Shown here: positions 6,603 to 15,612 of the stretch, piece by piece | Layout of the letters: each line of letters starts with the position of its first letter | Numbering within the stretch: position 1 is the stretch's first letter | Origin: Salinibacter ruber DSM 13855 | Lineage (GTDB): Bacteria > Bacteroidota > Rhodothermia > Rhodothermales > Salinibacteraceae | Assembly: GCF_000013045.1 (NCBI RefSeq) | Contig: NC_007677.1 | Location: forward strand, 1,550,001 to 1,614,000 | Direction of reading: 5' to 3' | Length of the DNA: 64,000 bases | Notes under the pieces: model-generated | The model's input: the letters and a program-made list of their open reading frames with translations, nothing else | Told to the model about the DNA's origin: nothing | The model's database searches: none | Translations under genes and position numbers: made by a program

Positions 6603-8552
6603 ATGGCCTGGGTCACGGTCCTGGCCACGCTCAACGGCTTCTCCAGCGACTACACGATAGGGCTTGTCGTCTTCTACGGCTCCGCGGCCGTGGTCATCGG
6701 GCTCGGGGCGGAGTCCATCGCCCCGGTGTTCTGGTTCCTGGGGGCCGGATTTCTGTTCGCCGTGGGGGGGCTCCTCGCGGCCCCGATACCACAGACAGAT
6801 CCGCTCATCCTGATTTCTGGGCTGTCCACGGTGGCTTTTGCCGAGGGCTTTTCCCTCTGGGGGCAGTTTGCCGCCTGGAAGAAGGTCGAAAACCAAGAGG
6901 CCCGCCTTCGTTCGATTGCCGAAAACGTCTCCGATGGCATCTACCGCTCGACGCCGGACGAGGGGCTCGTGTTTGGCAATCAGGCACTGGCCGATATGTT
7001 TGGGTACTCGAGCCCGCAAGAGCTCCTCCAGATGGACTCGGAGGCCCTGTACGCTGAGCCCGACAAGAGAAAACAGTTGGCGGCGGAGCTGAGACGAGGA
7101 ACGAGCGAGCTTGACGGCATGGAGATTCGGTTCCGCCGAAAGGACGGAACGACATTTACCGGGCTTCTCAGTGGCACCGTGGTCCGTGACGAGGAGGGCA
7201 CTGCCCAGTACTATGATGGGGCCATCACCAACATCACGCAACTAAAAGAGCAGCAGCACGCACTTCAGAAGCGCCGGGTCAAGCTCGAGGCGCTCTACAC
7301 GGCCACCGACTCCCTGCTCCGGGCATCCAGCCGGAAGGAGGTTGGGCAGGTTTTGACCGAGCTCGTCCAGGACACACTTGGGTATCGCGGCGTCTCCACC
7401 CGATTTGCCGAGGGGGGCGTCCTCAAGCCCACCCACGTAGCGGAGTCGGTCCACGAGTTCATGCCGGAGCGTCCGGCTTTTGAGATCGGCGGGGAGAGCG
7501 CCATCGCCGAGGCGTACCGGACCGGCGAGACACTTATTGTGCCGGATCTGCAGAAGGCAGAGATTGACGACCCCAACGATTACGGGGCCCTTCGCTCGGC
7601 GGTCGTCGTGCCGCTGGGGGAGCACGGCGTCTTTTCGGTGGGCTCGCCGACGCCCGGTGCGGTCGGGACCTTCGACACGCATCTAATCGAGGTGCTGGGC
7701 ACCTACGCGATGGTGGTGCTCGACCGTCTTCAGCAGGAGCAGGTTCTCCGATCCGCGAAGGAACAGGCAGAGCGGGCCCGAGCACGGGCCGTGGAGGCCT
7801 CGAAGGCGAAATCGGCCTTCCTGGCAAACATGAGCCACGAGATTCGGACGCCCCTGACCTCGATCATCGGCTTTGCCGACGCCATCGGTGAAGAGATCCA
7901 GTCGCTGAAAGACTGCCCGGACGAGGCAAATATCGTGCAGCTGGATCGGTTCTCGGAACTCGTCGGGCAGGGCGGAAAGCGGCTGCTCGACACGCTTGAC
8001 GCGGTGCTTAATCTGTCCAAGTTGGAGTCCGGGCAAATCGAGCTGGCCGAGGAGGCCGTCGATCTGGTTGAGAAAACCCGTCAGGTTGCCGAAGAGCTTC
8101 GGCCCTCGGCGCAGGAGAAGGACCTTTGCCTGGACCTGCAAATGGACGCGGACGAGATTTTAGCTCGGGCCGACGAGGGCGGGGTGCAGATTGTCCTACA
8201 AAATCTTCTCTCCAACGGAATCAAGTACACCGAGGAAGGAGGGGTCCAGGTACGGGTTCACCGGACCGCCGAAGACGCGGTCCTGGAGGTAGAAGACAGC
8301 GGAATTGGAATGGAGCCGGAGCGGGCCGAGGCGCTCTTTGAGCCGTTCCGCCAGGCGTCGGAGGGGCTGAGCCGAAAGTTTGAAGGATCCGGCGTCGGAC
8401 TGGCGGTGACCAAGAAGGCCGTTGAACAGATGGACGGTCGGGTGGACGTAGAGACCGAAAAAGGAAAAGGCAGCCGATTCGTCGTGCGGCTTCCGTGCTG
8501 CGAGAAGAACGGGGCGCGCCGTGACGTTGCGGCCCCATCCGGTCAAGGCTGA
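6603..8552 (+). CDS. Membrane-bound PAS-GAF sensor histidine kinase (main part)
   Basis: A 649-aa hybrid of sensory and kinase domains. Four more predicted membrane helices lie in residues 1-85. A PAS domain follows (about 95-215, starting RLRSIAENVSDGIYRS), then a GAF domain (about 235-380) and a coiled linker. The HisKA motif has the phospho-acceptor His412 in SHEIRTPL. The HATPase_c domain has an N box (NLLSNGIKY), G1 (DSGIGM), an F box (LFEPFRQ) and G2 (GSGVGLAV). No receiver domain or cognate regulator is adjacent, so the partner is unknown. The first two helices lie upstream of the TAG at 6582. If translation begins at 6603, the membrane sensor is truncated but the catalytic core is intact. 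Confidence 0.85.
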   Translation: MAWVTVLATLNGFSSDYTIGLVVFYGSAAVVIGLGAESIAPVFWFLGAGFLFAVGGLLAAPIPQTDPLILISGLSTVAFAEGFSLWGQFAAWKKVENQEARLRSIAENVSDGIYRSTPDEGLVFGNQALADMFGYSSPQELLQMDSEALYAEPDKRKQLAAELRRGTSELDGMEIRFRRKDGTTFTGLLSGTVVRDEEGTAQYYDGAITNITQLKEQQHALQKRRVKLEALYTATDSLLRASSRKEVGQVLTELVQDTLGYRGVSTRFAEGGVLKPTHVAESVHEFMPERPAFEIGGESAIAEAYRTGETLIVPDLQKAEIDDPNDYGALRSAVVVPLGEHGVFSVGSPTPGAVGTFDTHLIEVLGTYAMVVLDRLQQEQVLRSAKEQAERARARAVEASKAKSAFLANMSHEIRTPLTSIIGFADAIGEEIQSLKDCPDEANIVQLDRFSELVGQGGKRLLDTLDAVLNLSKLESGQIELAEEAVDLVEKTRQVAEELRPSAQEKDLCLDLQMDADEILARADEGGVQIVLQNLLSNGIKYTEEGGVQVRVHRTAEDAVLEVEDSGIGMEPERAEALFEPFRQASEGLSRKFEGSGVGLAVTKKAVEQMDGRVDVETEKGKGSRFVVRLPCCEKNGARRDVAAPSGQG

Positions 8553-8613
8553 GGCGAAACGACTGTGCGCATGGCGTTGGGGCGGGCACGGGCCTGTGCT
8601 CCCATCGGGGGGC

Positions 8614-9141
8614 CTACAGACTCTCCGACGAAGGGGAGGCCCGCAGGGAGTCCGTCAGCAACTGTCCCCAAGAGGCATCGTAGGGGTGGACGGCGGACAC
8701 CGGTTCGCCGTTCCGGTAGACCGGTCGTCCCTCATTCGCCCAGCGGAAGATGGAGCCCTTCAGGTTGTAGACTCGGGAAAACCCCTGCGTCTGCAACGCC
8801 TGCACCACGCCCGCGGACCGGTACCCGACCGAGCAGTACACCACGATCGGTGCGTCCGACGCCAGGGTGTCCAGGGCCGGGTAGGCGTCCGCCGACGGGC
8901 TCACACGCCGCGCCCCCCGCAGGTGGCTTACGGCGTACTCGTCGGGCGAGCGGGCGTCTAGCAAAACAGGGGTGGGGGAGGTGCTGTCGGCCAGCTGTGC
9001 GGCGAGCGAGTCGGTCGTGAGGGCGGTGACGTCCGGATAGTCGGCTGCGATCATGTGGTTGACCGCGCGCCAGGTGAGTGCCTCCGAGCACCCGGCCTGG
9101 AGCGCCACCGCGCACAACAGAGACGCGAAGAGCCTGCGCAT
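8614..9141 (-). CDS. Rhodanese-domain lipoprotein
   Basis: 175-aa protein with a signal peptide ending in an LQAGC lipobox, so Cys18 is probably lipidated and the protein held in the envelope. A single rhodanese domain spans about 35-165, including VLLDARSPDEY and SHLRGA. The catalytic loop CSVGYRS has Cys103 as the expected persulfide-forming residue. Single-domain rhodaneses move sulfane sulfur; the acceptor here is unknown. It lies 40 bases downstream of the DUF493 gene on the same strand and converges with the histidine kinase. Confidence 0.85.
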   Translation of the reverse strand: MRRLFASLLCAVALQAGCSEALTWRAVNHMIAADYPDVTALTTDSLAAQLADSTSPTPVLLDARSPDEYAVSHLRGARRVSPSADAYPALDTLASDAPIVVYCSVGYRSAGVVQALQTQGFSRVYNLKGSIFRWANEGRPVYRNGEPVSAVHPYDASWGQLLTDSLRASPSSESL

Positions 9142-9181
9142 CGTTTTTTGTGGCGGGAAATTGGAACAGAGAAGAGGGGGC

Positions 9182-9475
9182 CTACAGCGCGATGACGTCT
9201 TCGATGCCGGAGGCCCGTTCGTAAATCTCGACGACCTCTTCGCTCGACGACATGCGGAGGTGGGCCGTCACGCTCTTGTAGTTGCCCTTGCTGGACTCCC
9301 GCACCCGGACCGGGTGGTCGTCGAACACGGCCTTTAGGTCGTCCAGTCGGGCCGACGGGGCGATAAATTTGAAGGTGTACTGCGTCGGCCAGTCGTTCTG
9401 GTCGTCGAGCAACTCCTCAAAGCGGTCCCACCAGGCCTCGTCGTTTTCGGCGTCCGGCTGATTGATAAACTGCAT
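9182..9475 (-). CDS. DUF493 (YbeD-like) family protein
   Basis: Small acidic cytosolic protein of 97 aa. The order PTQYTFKFIAPS, KSVTAHLRMSSSEEVVEIYERAS and terminal IEDVIAL matches the ferredoxin-like DUF493/YbeD family, whose role is not settled. The N-terminal 25 residues (DAENDEAWWDRFEELLDDQND) are an acidic, Trp-containing addition. ATG 9475 is chosen; a TTG lies one codon upstream. It is divergent from the M16 peptidase gene across a 207-base gap that should hold both promoters. Confidence 0.8.
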   Translation of the reverse strand: MQFINQPDAENDEAWWDRFEELLDDQNDWPTQYTFKFIAPSARLDDLKAVFDDHPVRVRESSKGNYKSVTAHLRMSSSEEVVEIYERASGIEDVIAL

Positions 9476-9682
9476 CAAAGAAAAGGATTGGTTTGAAAGC
9501 CCTTGACGGCGGTGTCTACGCGTGGCGGGATCGGTTCGTTCTACGGGGCGGGATGTGGGGAAAATGTGAAATTGTCAATAAAGGGCGGTGCGGGCAGGGG
9601 GGAGACTGTATCAAATTAGCGGAGCAGAAGCGTTATTAAGCGTGCTCCACGCCACTCCCACTTCAAAGAGTCTCTGTGTCTC

Positions 9683-11239
9683 ATGAATTGGACTTCGCTT
9701 CGCGAGGGCTGGTCGCGGGTCGGCCTCACGCTCACGGCACTGCTTGTCTTGCTGGCAGGGGCGGCCCTGCCCGCGCAGGGACAAGACTTGCTGCGGCAGT
9801 TTGAGGACAAGGTGACCACCTTCACGCTGGACAACGGACTGGACTTCGTGGTGGTCGAGCGCCACGACGCGCCCGTCGCCTCCTTCGCCACGTACGCCGA
9901 CGTGGGCTCGGTCGACGAACCGCAGGGCAAGACCGGCATCGCCCACATGTTCGAACACATGGCGTTCAAGGGCACGACCACGATCAGCACCAAGAACATC
10001 GAGAAAGAGATGCAGGCCCTGGAGCGTCAGGAGGAGATCTACCTGCAGCTTCGCCGGGAGCGGGCGAAAGGCCCGCAGGCCGACTCGTCCCGCATCGCGG
10101 AGCTGGAGGAGCAGTTTGAGCAGGCCACGACGGAGGCCGAGTCGTACATCGAGAAGGGGGAGTTCGAAAACATCCTGGAACGGAATGGGGTGAGCGGCCT
10201 CAATGCCACCACCTCGGCCGACGCGACCCGGTACTTCTACAGCCTGCCGGCCAACAAGGCGGAGCTCTTCTTTGCCCTGGAGTCCGACCGGTTTGCGAAC
10301 CCGGTCCTCCGCGAGTTTTACACCGAGCGCGATGTGGTCATGGAGGAGCGGCGCCAGCGCACCGAGTCGAGCCCCACGGGCCGCCTGGTCGAAGAGTTTT
10401 TGACCACTGCATTCAAGGCGCATCCCTACGGCAACCCGACCATCGGCCACATGTCGGACCTCAAGAAGCTGTCGCGGACCGACGCCAAGCAGTTCTTCGA
10501 GACGCATTACAGCCCGCGCAACCTAACCATTGGGATTGCTGGGGACGTGGACCCGGAGCAGATGCGGGCCTTCGCAGAGAAGTACTTTGGGGACCTGCCC
10601 GGAGGAGACGAGCCGCTGCCGGTCCGAACCGAGGAGCCGGAGCAGATTAGCGAACGCCGCGTCATCATCCGCGAACAGACCCAGCCGTTCGTGATGATCG
10701 GGTTCCATCGCGGCAGCATGCAGAGCGAGGATGCGCCCGTCTACGACGTGCTGTCGGACGTGCTGACGGGGGGGCGCACGAGCCGCCTCTACGAGAGCCT
10801 GGTGACCGAGGAGAAGGCCCTTCAGGTTCAGGCCCTGCCGGCCTTTCCGGGCAGCAAGTACGACACCATGTTCGGCATCTTCGGGGTTCCCAACCGGGGC
10901 GTCTCACCGGACAGCGTGGAGCACATGATCTACGACGAGCTGGAGGCCATCAAGGAGGACGGCATCAGTCAAGAAGAGCTGGAGCGGGCGAAGACGCGAG
11001 CACGGTCCGACCTCATCGGGCAGCTTGACTCCAATCAGGGGCTCGCCCTGCAATTTGCCCAGATGGAGGAGCTGAAGGGCGACTGGCGCTCGGTCTTCCG
11101 GCGGCTGGACGCCATTCAGGCCATCACGGTGGAGGACGTGCAGCGTGTGGCGCAAAACACGTTTAGGCGGAGCAACCGCACCGTCGCCATGATCAAAACG
11201 ACCGACGACGAACAGCAGCCCACGACCGCCGCCAACTAG
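9683..11239 (+). CDS. Secreted M16 zinc peptidase, catalytic subunit
   Basis: 518 aa with a signal peptide (ALLVLLAGAALPAQGQ). It belongs to the pitrilysin/M16 family, which degrades peptides inside a clam-shaped chamber. The inverted zinc motif HMFEH is at residues 88-92. The third ligand is expected in the FALESDRF region, after a charged coiled-coil-like insertion (about 105-165) that separates the usual motifs. The C-terminal M16_C domain starts near 210 (LTIGIAGDVDPEQM). The next gene, 61 bases downstream, encodes an M16 paralog without the zinc site. The two probably form an active/inactive heterodimer, as in other M16B pairs. Location is periplasm or surface. Confidence 0.92.
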   Translation: MNWTSLREGWSRVGLTLTALLVLLAGAALPAQGQDLLRQFEDKVTTFTLDNGLDFVVVERHDAPVASFATYADVGSVDEPQGKTGIAHMFEHMAFKGTTTISTKNIEKEMQALERQEEIYLQLRRERAKGPQADSSRIAELEEQFEQATTEAESYIEKGEFENILERNGVSGLNATTSADATRYFYSLPANKAELFFALESDRFANPVLREFYTERDVVMEERRQRTESSPTGRLVEEFLTTAFKAHPYGNPTIGHMSDLKKLSRTDAKQFFETHYSPRNLTIGIAGDVDPEQMRAFAEKYFGDLPGGDEPLPVRTEEPEQISERRVIIREQTQPFVMIGFHRGSMQSEDAPVYDVLSDVLTGGRTSRLYESLVTEEKALQVQALPAFPGSKYDTMFGIFGVPNRGVSPDSVEHMIYDELEAIKEDGISQEELERAKTRARSDLIGQLDSNQGLALQFAQMEELKGDWRSVFRRLDAIQAITVEDVQRVAQNTFRRSNRTVAMIKTTDDEQQPTTAAN

Positions 11240-11300
11240 CGCGTGCTGCTGTTCCTGCATTCCTCTCGGTATCTCCTGCTGACCAGAACTCCTTCGTACG

Positions 11301-13511
11301 ATGGATCGCTTTTCGCCTACTCGTCTGCTGTCCGTGATGGCCCTGGGCCTGCTCCTCGTGGGGCTGGGGGCCCTGCATCCGGCCTCGGCCCAGGAGACGG
11401 ACATCCAGACGGCCGACTACGACGTGACAGAGCTCACGTATCCGGAGCTTCGCGACTTTGACGTTCCGGAGCCGGAGCGCGTTGAGCTCGACAACGGCAT
11501 GACCATCTTTCTGCTGGAGGATCCGGAGCTGCCCCAGGTGAACGCCACGGCCCAGGTCGGCGTGGGCTCCGTCTACGAGCCCGCCGAGAAGCGGGGCCTC
11601 GCCTCCATCACGGGAACGGTCATGCGCACCGGCGGGACCGAATCGATGGCGCCGGACAGCCTGAATACGGTTCTCGAAAACATCGCGGCCACCGTCGAGA
11701 CCAGCATCGGCGAGACCTCGGGGTCGGCCTACATGTCGACGCTCTCCGACCACGTCGACACGGTCCTTCCGATCTTCGCCGAGGTGCTCCGCCGCCCCGC
11801 CTTCGCGGAGGATCGGGTGCAGCAGGCCAAGAGCCAGGTCAAGTCGGGCATCTCGCGCCGCAACGACAACGTCGGTTCCATCGTGAGCCGCGAGTTCGAT
11901 AAGATTCTGTACGGGGAGGACAGTCCGTACGCCCGCACCCCGGAGCTGTACACCGTCGACCGGATCCAGCGGCAGGACCTCGTGGACTTCCACGACCAGT
12001 ATTTCCACCCGAACAACGTCATCCTGAGCGTATGGGGCGACTTCGACGCCGACCAGATGGAGCAGACGCTCCGCGAGCAGTTTGGGGACTGGGAGGCCGC
12101 GGCCGACTTCGAGCCGCCGACCCCGCCGGAGCCGGACGCCGAGCGCGCCCATTCCGTCAACTTCGTCTCGAAGAGCGACGTCAACCAGAGCAACATCCGC
12201 ATGGGACACCCGGGGGAGTTGACCCGCCGGAGCGACGACTACGCCTCGGTGCAGATGATGAACGAGGTTCTCAGCGGGGGCTTCTCCGGCCGCTTGTTTC
12301 AGCAGGTGCGTCGGGAAAAGGGCCTGGCGTACTCCGTCGGCGGCGCCTACACGGCGGGCTACAACCGCCCGGGGCGCTTCTACGCGGGCGTCGCGTCGCA
12401 GAGCGCCAGCACCGTGGAGGCGACCAACGCGGTGATGACGGAGGTTGAGCGGATGCGGGAGGAACCGCCCACCGAGGAGGAACTCGGGCTCGCCAAAGAC
12501 AGCTATCTGAACTCGTTCGTCTTCAACTTCGACTCGGAGCGGGAAATCTTGGGGCGCCGTGCCACCTACGAGTACTACGACTATCCCGCCGACTTTCTGC
12601 AACAGACCCGGAACGCCATCGAGGAGGTGACGCCGGACGACGTGCTGTCGGCGGCACAGACGTACCTCCATCCCGACGAGTCGCACATCCTGATCGTCGG
12701 GAACGGCGATCAGTTTAGCGAGGACCTGTCTACGCTCAGTCAGGACGGGACGGTCGATACCCTCGACATCTCGATCCCCCGCGAGGCGCCCGGTGCGGAC
12801 GAGGCCGACATGACGGCCGCCGAGGAGGAGGCCGCGATGGCGGGCCAGAAGCTGATGGCGAGCGCCAAGGAGGCCCTCGGCGGGTCGGCCTTCGACCAGA
12901 TTCAGAACATGCGGGTCGTCACCAAGCAACAGGGCACTGAGAGCACGCTCGTCGTGCGGCTTCCCGATCAACTGCGGACGGAGGTCAGCACCGCCATGGG
13001 CAACATCACCGTGGTCAACGACGGCGAGACCATGAAGATGAAGACCCCGCAGGGGACCCGCACCGCGCCGCCGTCGGCCCGCGGCCAGATCATGGGACAG
13101 CTCTGGCGCAGTCTCCCCTACCTGATGGCCAACCTGGACCACGACGGCCTGACGGTGACGGCCCAGGGAGACACGATCGTGGAGGGCACGAGCTACCAGC
13201 AGGCCCGCGTGAAGCCCCCCGCCGGGCCCGAGTACACCCTCTACCTCAGCGCCGAGACGATGCGGCCGGAGCGCCTCACGCTCGAGCAAACCAACCCACA
13301 GACGGGCCAGCAGGTGCAGGTGACCCAGACGTTCACCGACTTTCGGAAGGTCAGTGGCGTCCGGTTGCCGTTCACGACCGAGACGGTCCAGTCGACGGGC
13401 GACGGCGAAAATACCGTCACGGCCACCATTCAGAGCCTCGACATCAACGCGGACCTGGAGGACGGACTCTTCACGCTCGGCTCCTCGTCGGGCGGCGGGG
13501 CGTCGCAGTAG
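11301..13511 (+). CDS. Secreted M16-family protein without zinc motif, with C-terminal lipoprotein-carrier-like domain
   Basis: 736 aa with a signal peptide ending near AQ (residue 31). M16 domains span roughly 55-500: LDNGMTIFLLEDPELPQV, then the family GSVYEPAEKRGLAS. The position of HxxEH is occupied by ITGTV (about 103-107), so the zinc site is missing and the protein is probably a non-catalytic partner of the upstream peptidase. It retains the substrate-chamber features YSVGGAYTAGY and SGRLFQQVRREKGLAY. After an acidic Ala/Glu linker, residues about 510-736 look like a LolA-type beta sheet domain (PERLTLEQTNPQTGQQVQV, then FRKVSGVRLPF). That domain is unusual for M16 and could bind lipid or hydrophobic peptides. 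Confidence 0.88.
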   Translation: MDRFSPTRLLSVMALGLLLVGLGALHPASAQETDIQTADYDVTELTYPELRDFDVPEPERVELDNGMTIFLLEDPELPQVNATAQVGVGSVYEPAEKRGLASITGTVMRTGGTESMAPDSLNTVLENIAATVETSIGETSGSAYMSTLSDHVDTVLPIFAEVLRRPAFAEDRVQQAKSQVKSGISRRNDNVGSIVSREFDKILYGEDSPYARTPELYTVDRIQRQDLVDFHDQYFHPNNVILSVWGDFDADQMEQTLREQFGDWEAAADFEPPTPPEPDAERAHSVNFVSKSDVNQSNIRMGHPGELTRRSDDYASVQMMNEVLSGGFSGRLFQQVRREKGLAYSVGGAYTAGYNRPGRFYAGVASQSASTVEATNAVMTEVERMREEPPTEEELGLAKDSYLNSFVFNFDSEREILGRRATYEYYDYPADFLQQTRNAIEEVTPDDVLSAAQTYLHPDESHILIVGNGDQFSEDLSTLSQDGTVDTLDISIPREAPGADEADMTAAEEEAAMAGQKLMASAKEALGGSAFDQIQNMRVVTKQQGTESTLVVRLPDQLRTEVSTAMGNITVVNDGETMKMKTPQGTRTAPPSARGQIMGQLWRSLPYLMANLDHDGLTVTAQGDTIVEGTSYQQARVKPPAGPEYTLYLSAETMRPERLTLEQTNPQTGQQVQVTQTFTDFRKVSGVRLPFTTETVQSTGDGENTVTATIQSLDINADLEDGLFTLGSSSGGGASQ

Positions 13512-13542
13512 TGCTCCAGGAGAAACGACGAACCGCCACGAG

Positions 13543-13578
13543 CGCCCGGGGCTCTCTGCACGGAGGCCCGGGCGTTTC
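13543..13578 (+). terminator. Terminator after the M16 gene pair
   Basis: CGCCCGGG (13543-13550) pairs with CCCGGGCG (13567-13574), followed by TTTC. It is strong GC-rich pairing with a short T run, 31 bases after the second M16 stop. Confidence 0.65.
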
Positions 13579-13681
13579 GTGATTCTGGGGGACTTCGGAG
13601 GGGGCGCGTCCGGCCGAACGTTCAGGCACGCCGGGGCATTGGACTACCGCTCATTCTCACCCACAGCGTTTGGTTACACTC

Positions 13682-14605
13682 ATGTCTCTTCCGCAGTCCG
13701 TTGCGCTCTGCGACGTTGGGCCCCGCGACGGCTTCCAGTTTGAGGAGCAGTTCATCCCCACCGACCGGAAGGTCGACGTCATCACGGCACTGGCCGACGC
13801 CGGCCTGCCGCGCATCCAGGTCACCTCGTTCGTGCATCCGAAGTGGGTCCCCCAGATGAAAGACGCGGAGGCGGTGTGCAGCCGCCTCCCCGACCGCGCG
13901 GACGTGACGTACGCCGGGCTTGCGCTCAACCAGCGAGGGCTGGAGCGCGCCCACGCGGCGGGGCTGTCGCAGGTGGACCTTTCGATTGCGACGCACGACC
14001 GGCACAGCCAGGACAACGCCAACCGGACGGTTGACGAGGCCGTCGCGCAGGCGGACGACATGGTGCGGTACGCCCACGAGCACGGGCTGGCCGTGCAGAT
14101 GGGGTTCCAGACCGTGTTCGGGTACCAGGCCCCGGGCGACACGCCGCTCGATCAGGTCGTGGACATGAGCCGTCACTTCGCCGACCTGGGCGTCGAGTCG
14201 CTGTCCCTCGCCGACTCCACGGGCCTTGCGCACCCCCGAATGATCAAAGAGCGCGTCCGGGCCGTGCAGGCCGCCATCGGCGATACGCCCCTCGTCCTGC
14301 ACCTCCACGACACCCGTGGCCTCGGCCTCGCCAACGTCTACGCGGCGCTGCAGTGCGGCGTGGAGCGCTTCGACACGTCGCTGGCGGGCATGGGGGGATG
14401 TCCGTTCATCGACGGGGCCACCGGCAACATCGCCACGGAAGACACCGCGTACCTGCTCGACGGACTCGGCATTGAGACGGGGGTCGACCGAGACGCGGTG
14501 GGACGAGCGTCGGCCCGTGTCGAGTCGTTTCTGGCCAAGGAGTTTCCGGGAAAGCTGCATCGGCTCCTGCAGCGAGCGGAGGGGGCCGAGACCGCCGTCG
14601 AATAG
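13682..14605 (+). CDS. mvaB: Hydroxymethylglutaryl-CoA lyase
   Basis: TIM-barrel lyase (307 aa) that cleaves HMG-CoA to acetyl-CoA and acetoacetate in leucine breakdown and ketogenesis. VALCDVGPRDGFQFE at the start is the HMGL-like catalytic Arg/Asp motif. HLHDTRG holds metal-binding histidines. AGMGGCPFIDGATGNIATED contains the signature Cys of true HMG-CoA lyases, which favours this over isopropylmalate or homocitrate synthase. ATG 13682 gives a normal N-terminus. It is a single gene facing the phosphoesterase gene, with no other leucine catabolism genes nearby. Confidence 0.9.
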   Translation: MSLPQSVALCDVGPRDGFQFEEQFIPTDRKVDVITALADAGLPRIQVTSFVHPKWVPQMKDAEAVCSRLPDRADVTYAGLALNQRGLERAHAAGLSQVDLSIATHDRHSQDNANRTVDEAVAQADDMVRYAHEHGLAVQMGFQTVFGYQAPGDTPLDQVVDMSRHFADLGVESLSLADSTGLAHPRMIKERVRAVQAAIGDTPLVLHLHDTRGLGLANVYAALQCGVERFDTSLAGMGGCPFIDGATGNIATEDTAYLLDGLGIETGVDRDAVGRASARVESFLAKEFPGKLHRLLQRAEGAETAVE

Positions 14606-14642
14606 AACGGGGAGCCCGTGGACGCCCGGTTCCTAGGCACAG

Positions 14643-15479
14643 CTATTTGTTCTGCGGGTCGGCCTCGGGGGAGGAGACCAACGAGGGCGTGCCGTTCCGC
14701 GGCGGCGACGCCTCCGACGCAATCGCGCGCCGCGGGCCGACCCCGTCGGGAATCCACTGGCGGAGCTCGAGCCGTCCGTCCCGGTGCTCCATCAGCGCCG
14801 TACAGTTCTCGATCCAGTCGCCGGTGTTGACGTACTGGGTGTTGGTGACGGCCCGCATTCGGGGGCGGTGAATGTGGCCGCAAATGACCCCGTCGAAGCC
14901 CTCGGCGTCCGCCTCGCGCGCAGCGGTTTCCTCGAATTCCGAAATGACCTGCCGGATGTGACGGGTCTCTTTTAGGTAGTTGGCGAGGGACCAGTAGGGC
15001 AGGTCCAGCAGGCGCCGCAGGCGGTTGTACCAGCGGTCGGCCGCGAGGACGCCGGTGTACGCCCAGCTTCCCAGAAGCTCGATCCATTCGGCGTGGCGGA
15101 CGACCCCTTCAAACTCGTCGCCGTGCACTACCAGAAAGCGACGCCCGTCCGCCGTGGTGTGCTGGGTCTTCCGCTGAATGGTAATGCCGCCGAGTTGGAG
15201 GCCGGGAAAATCGCGCGCCACCTCGTCGTGGTTGCCGGGGATGTAGGTGACGTTGGTGCCCTCGGCCTTTTGGAGCAGGCCCCGGATCAGGTCGTTGTGC
15301 GAGGAGGGCCAGTACCAGGATCGCTTCAGCGCCCACCCGTCGATGATGTCGCCGAGGAGGTAGTACCGGTCGGCGTCGTGGGTGCGTAGAAAGTCAAGCA
15401 GGTAGGCGGCCTTGGCCTGCGGGGTCCCCAGGTGGACGTCGGAAATCCAGATCGCACGGTACTGCGTGGGGGCGGCCAT
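14643..15479 (-). CDS. Metallophosphoesterase, UDP-2,3-diacylglucosamine diphosphatase (LpxH)-like
   Basis: 278-aa calcineurin-like phosphoesterase with all motifs: ISDVHLG, GDIIDGW, GNHDE, VVHGDEFE and GHIHRP, which bind two metal ions. The spacing and the WPSSHND and LLGSWAYTG segments fit COG2908, the group containing LpxH, which makes lipid X in lipid A synthesis. Many members have unknown substrates, so LpxH function is inferred. A short disordered tail follows about residue 250. ATG 15479 is chosen over a TTG nine codons upstream. Confidence 0.82.
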   Translation of the reverse strand: MAAPTQYRAIWISDVHLGTPQAKAAYLLDFLRTHDADRYYLLGDIIDGWALKRSWYWPSSHNDLIRGLLQKAEGTNVTYIPGNHDEVARDFPGLQLGGITIQRKTQHTTADGRRFLVVHGDEFEGVVRHAEWIELLGSWAYTGVLAADRWYNRLRRLLDLPYWSLANYLKETRHIRQVISEFEETAAREADAEGFDGVICGHIHRPRMRAVTNTQYVNTGDWIENCTALMEHRDGRLELRQWIPDGVGPRRAIASEASPPRNGTPSLVSSPEADPQNK

Positions 15480-15612
15480 GGGGGCGCAGTGAAAAATGAC
15501 GGGCAATACGCCGTGGGAAAACAGGAAGCCCCGCCTGGAGTTGCACCGTCAGCCCGGTGAACTTCGTTGGGCGAATGGATTCGCTTCAAACACACGGCCA
15601 AACGGGGCCGCC

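Noticed and set aside
11193-13289. Long open frame on the minus strand opposite the second M16 gene (698 codons)
   Set aside because: It mirrors codon positions of the true gene, has Arg/His/Val/Leu-rich random composition and no motif. The plus strand carries a signal peptide and clear family sequence. GC-rich DNA produces such frames often.
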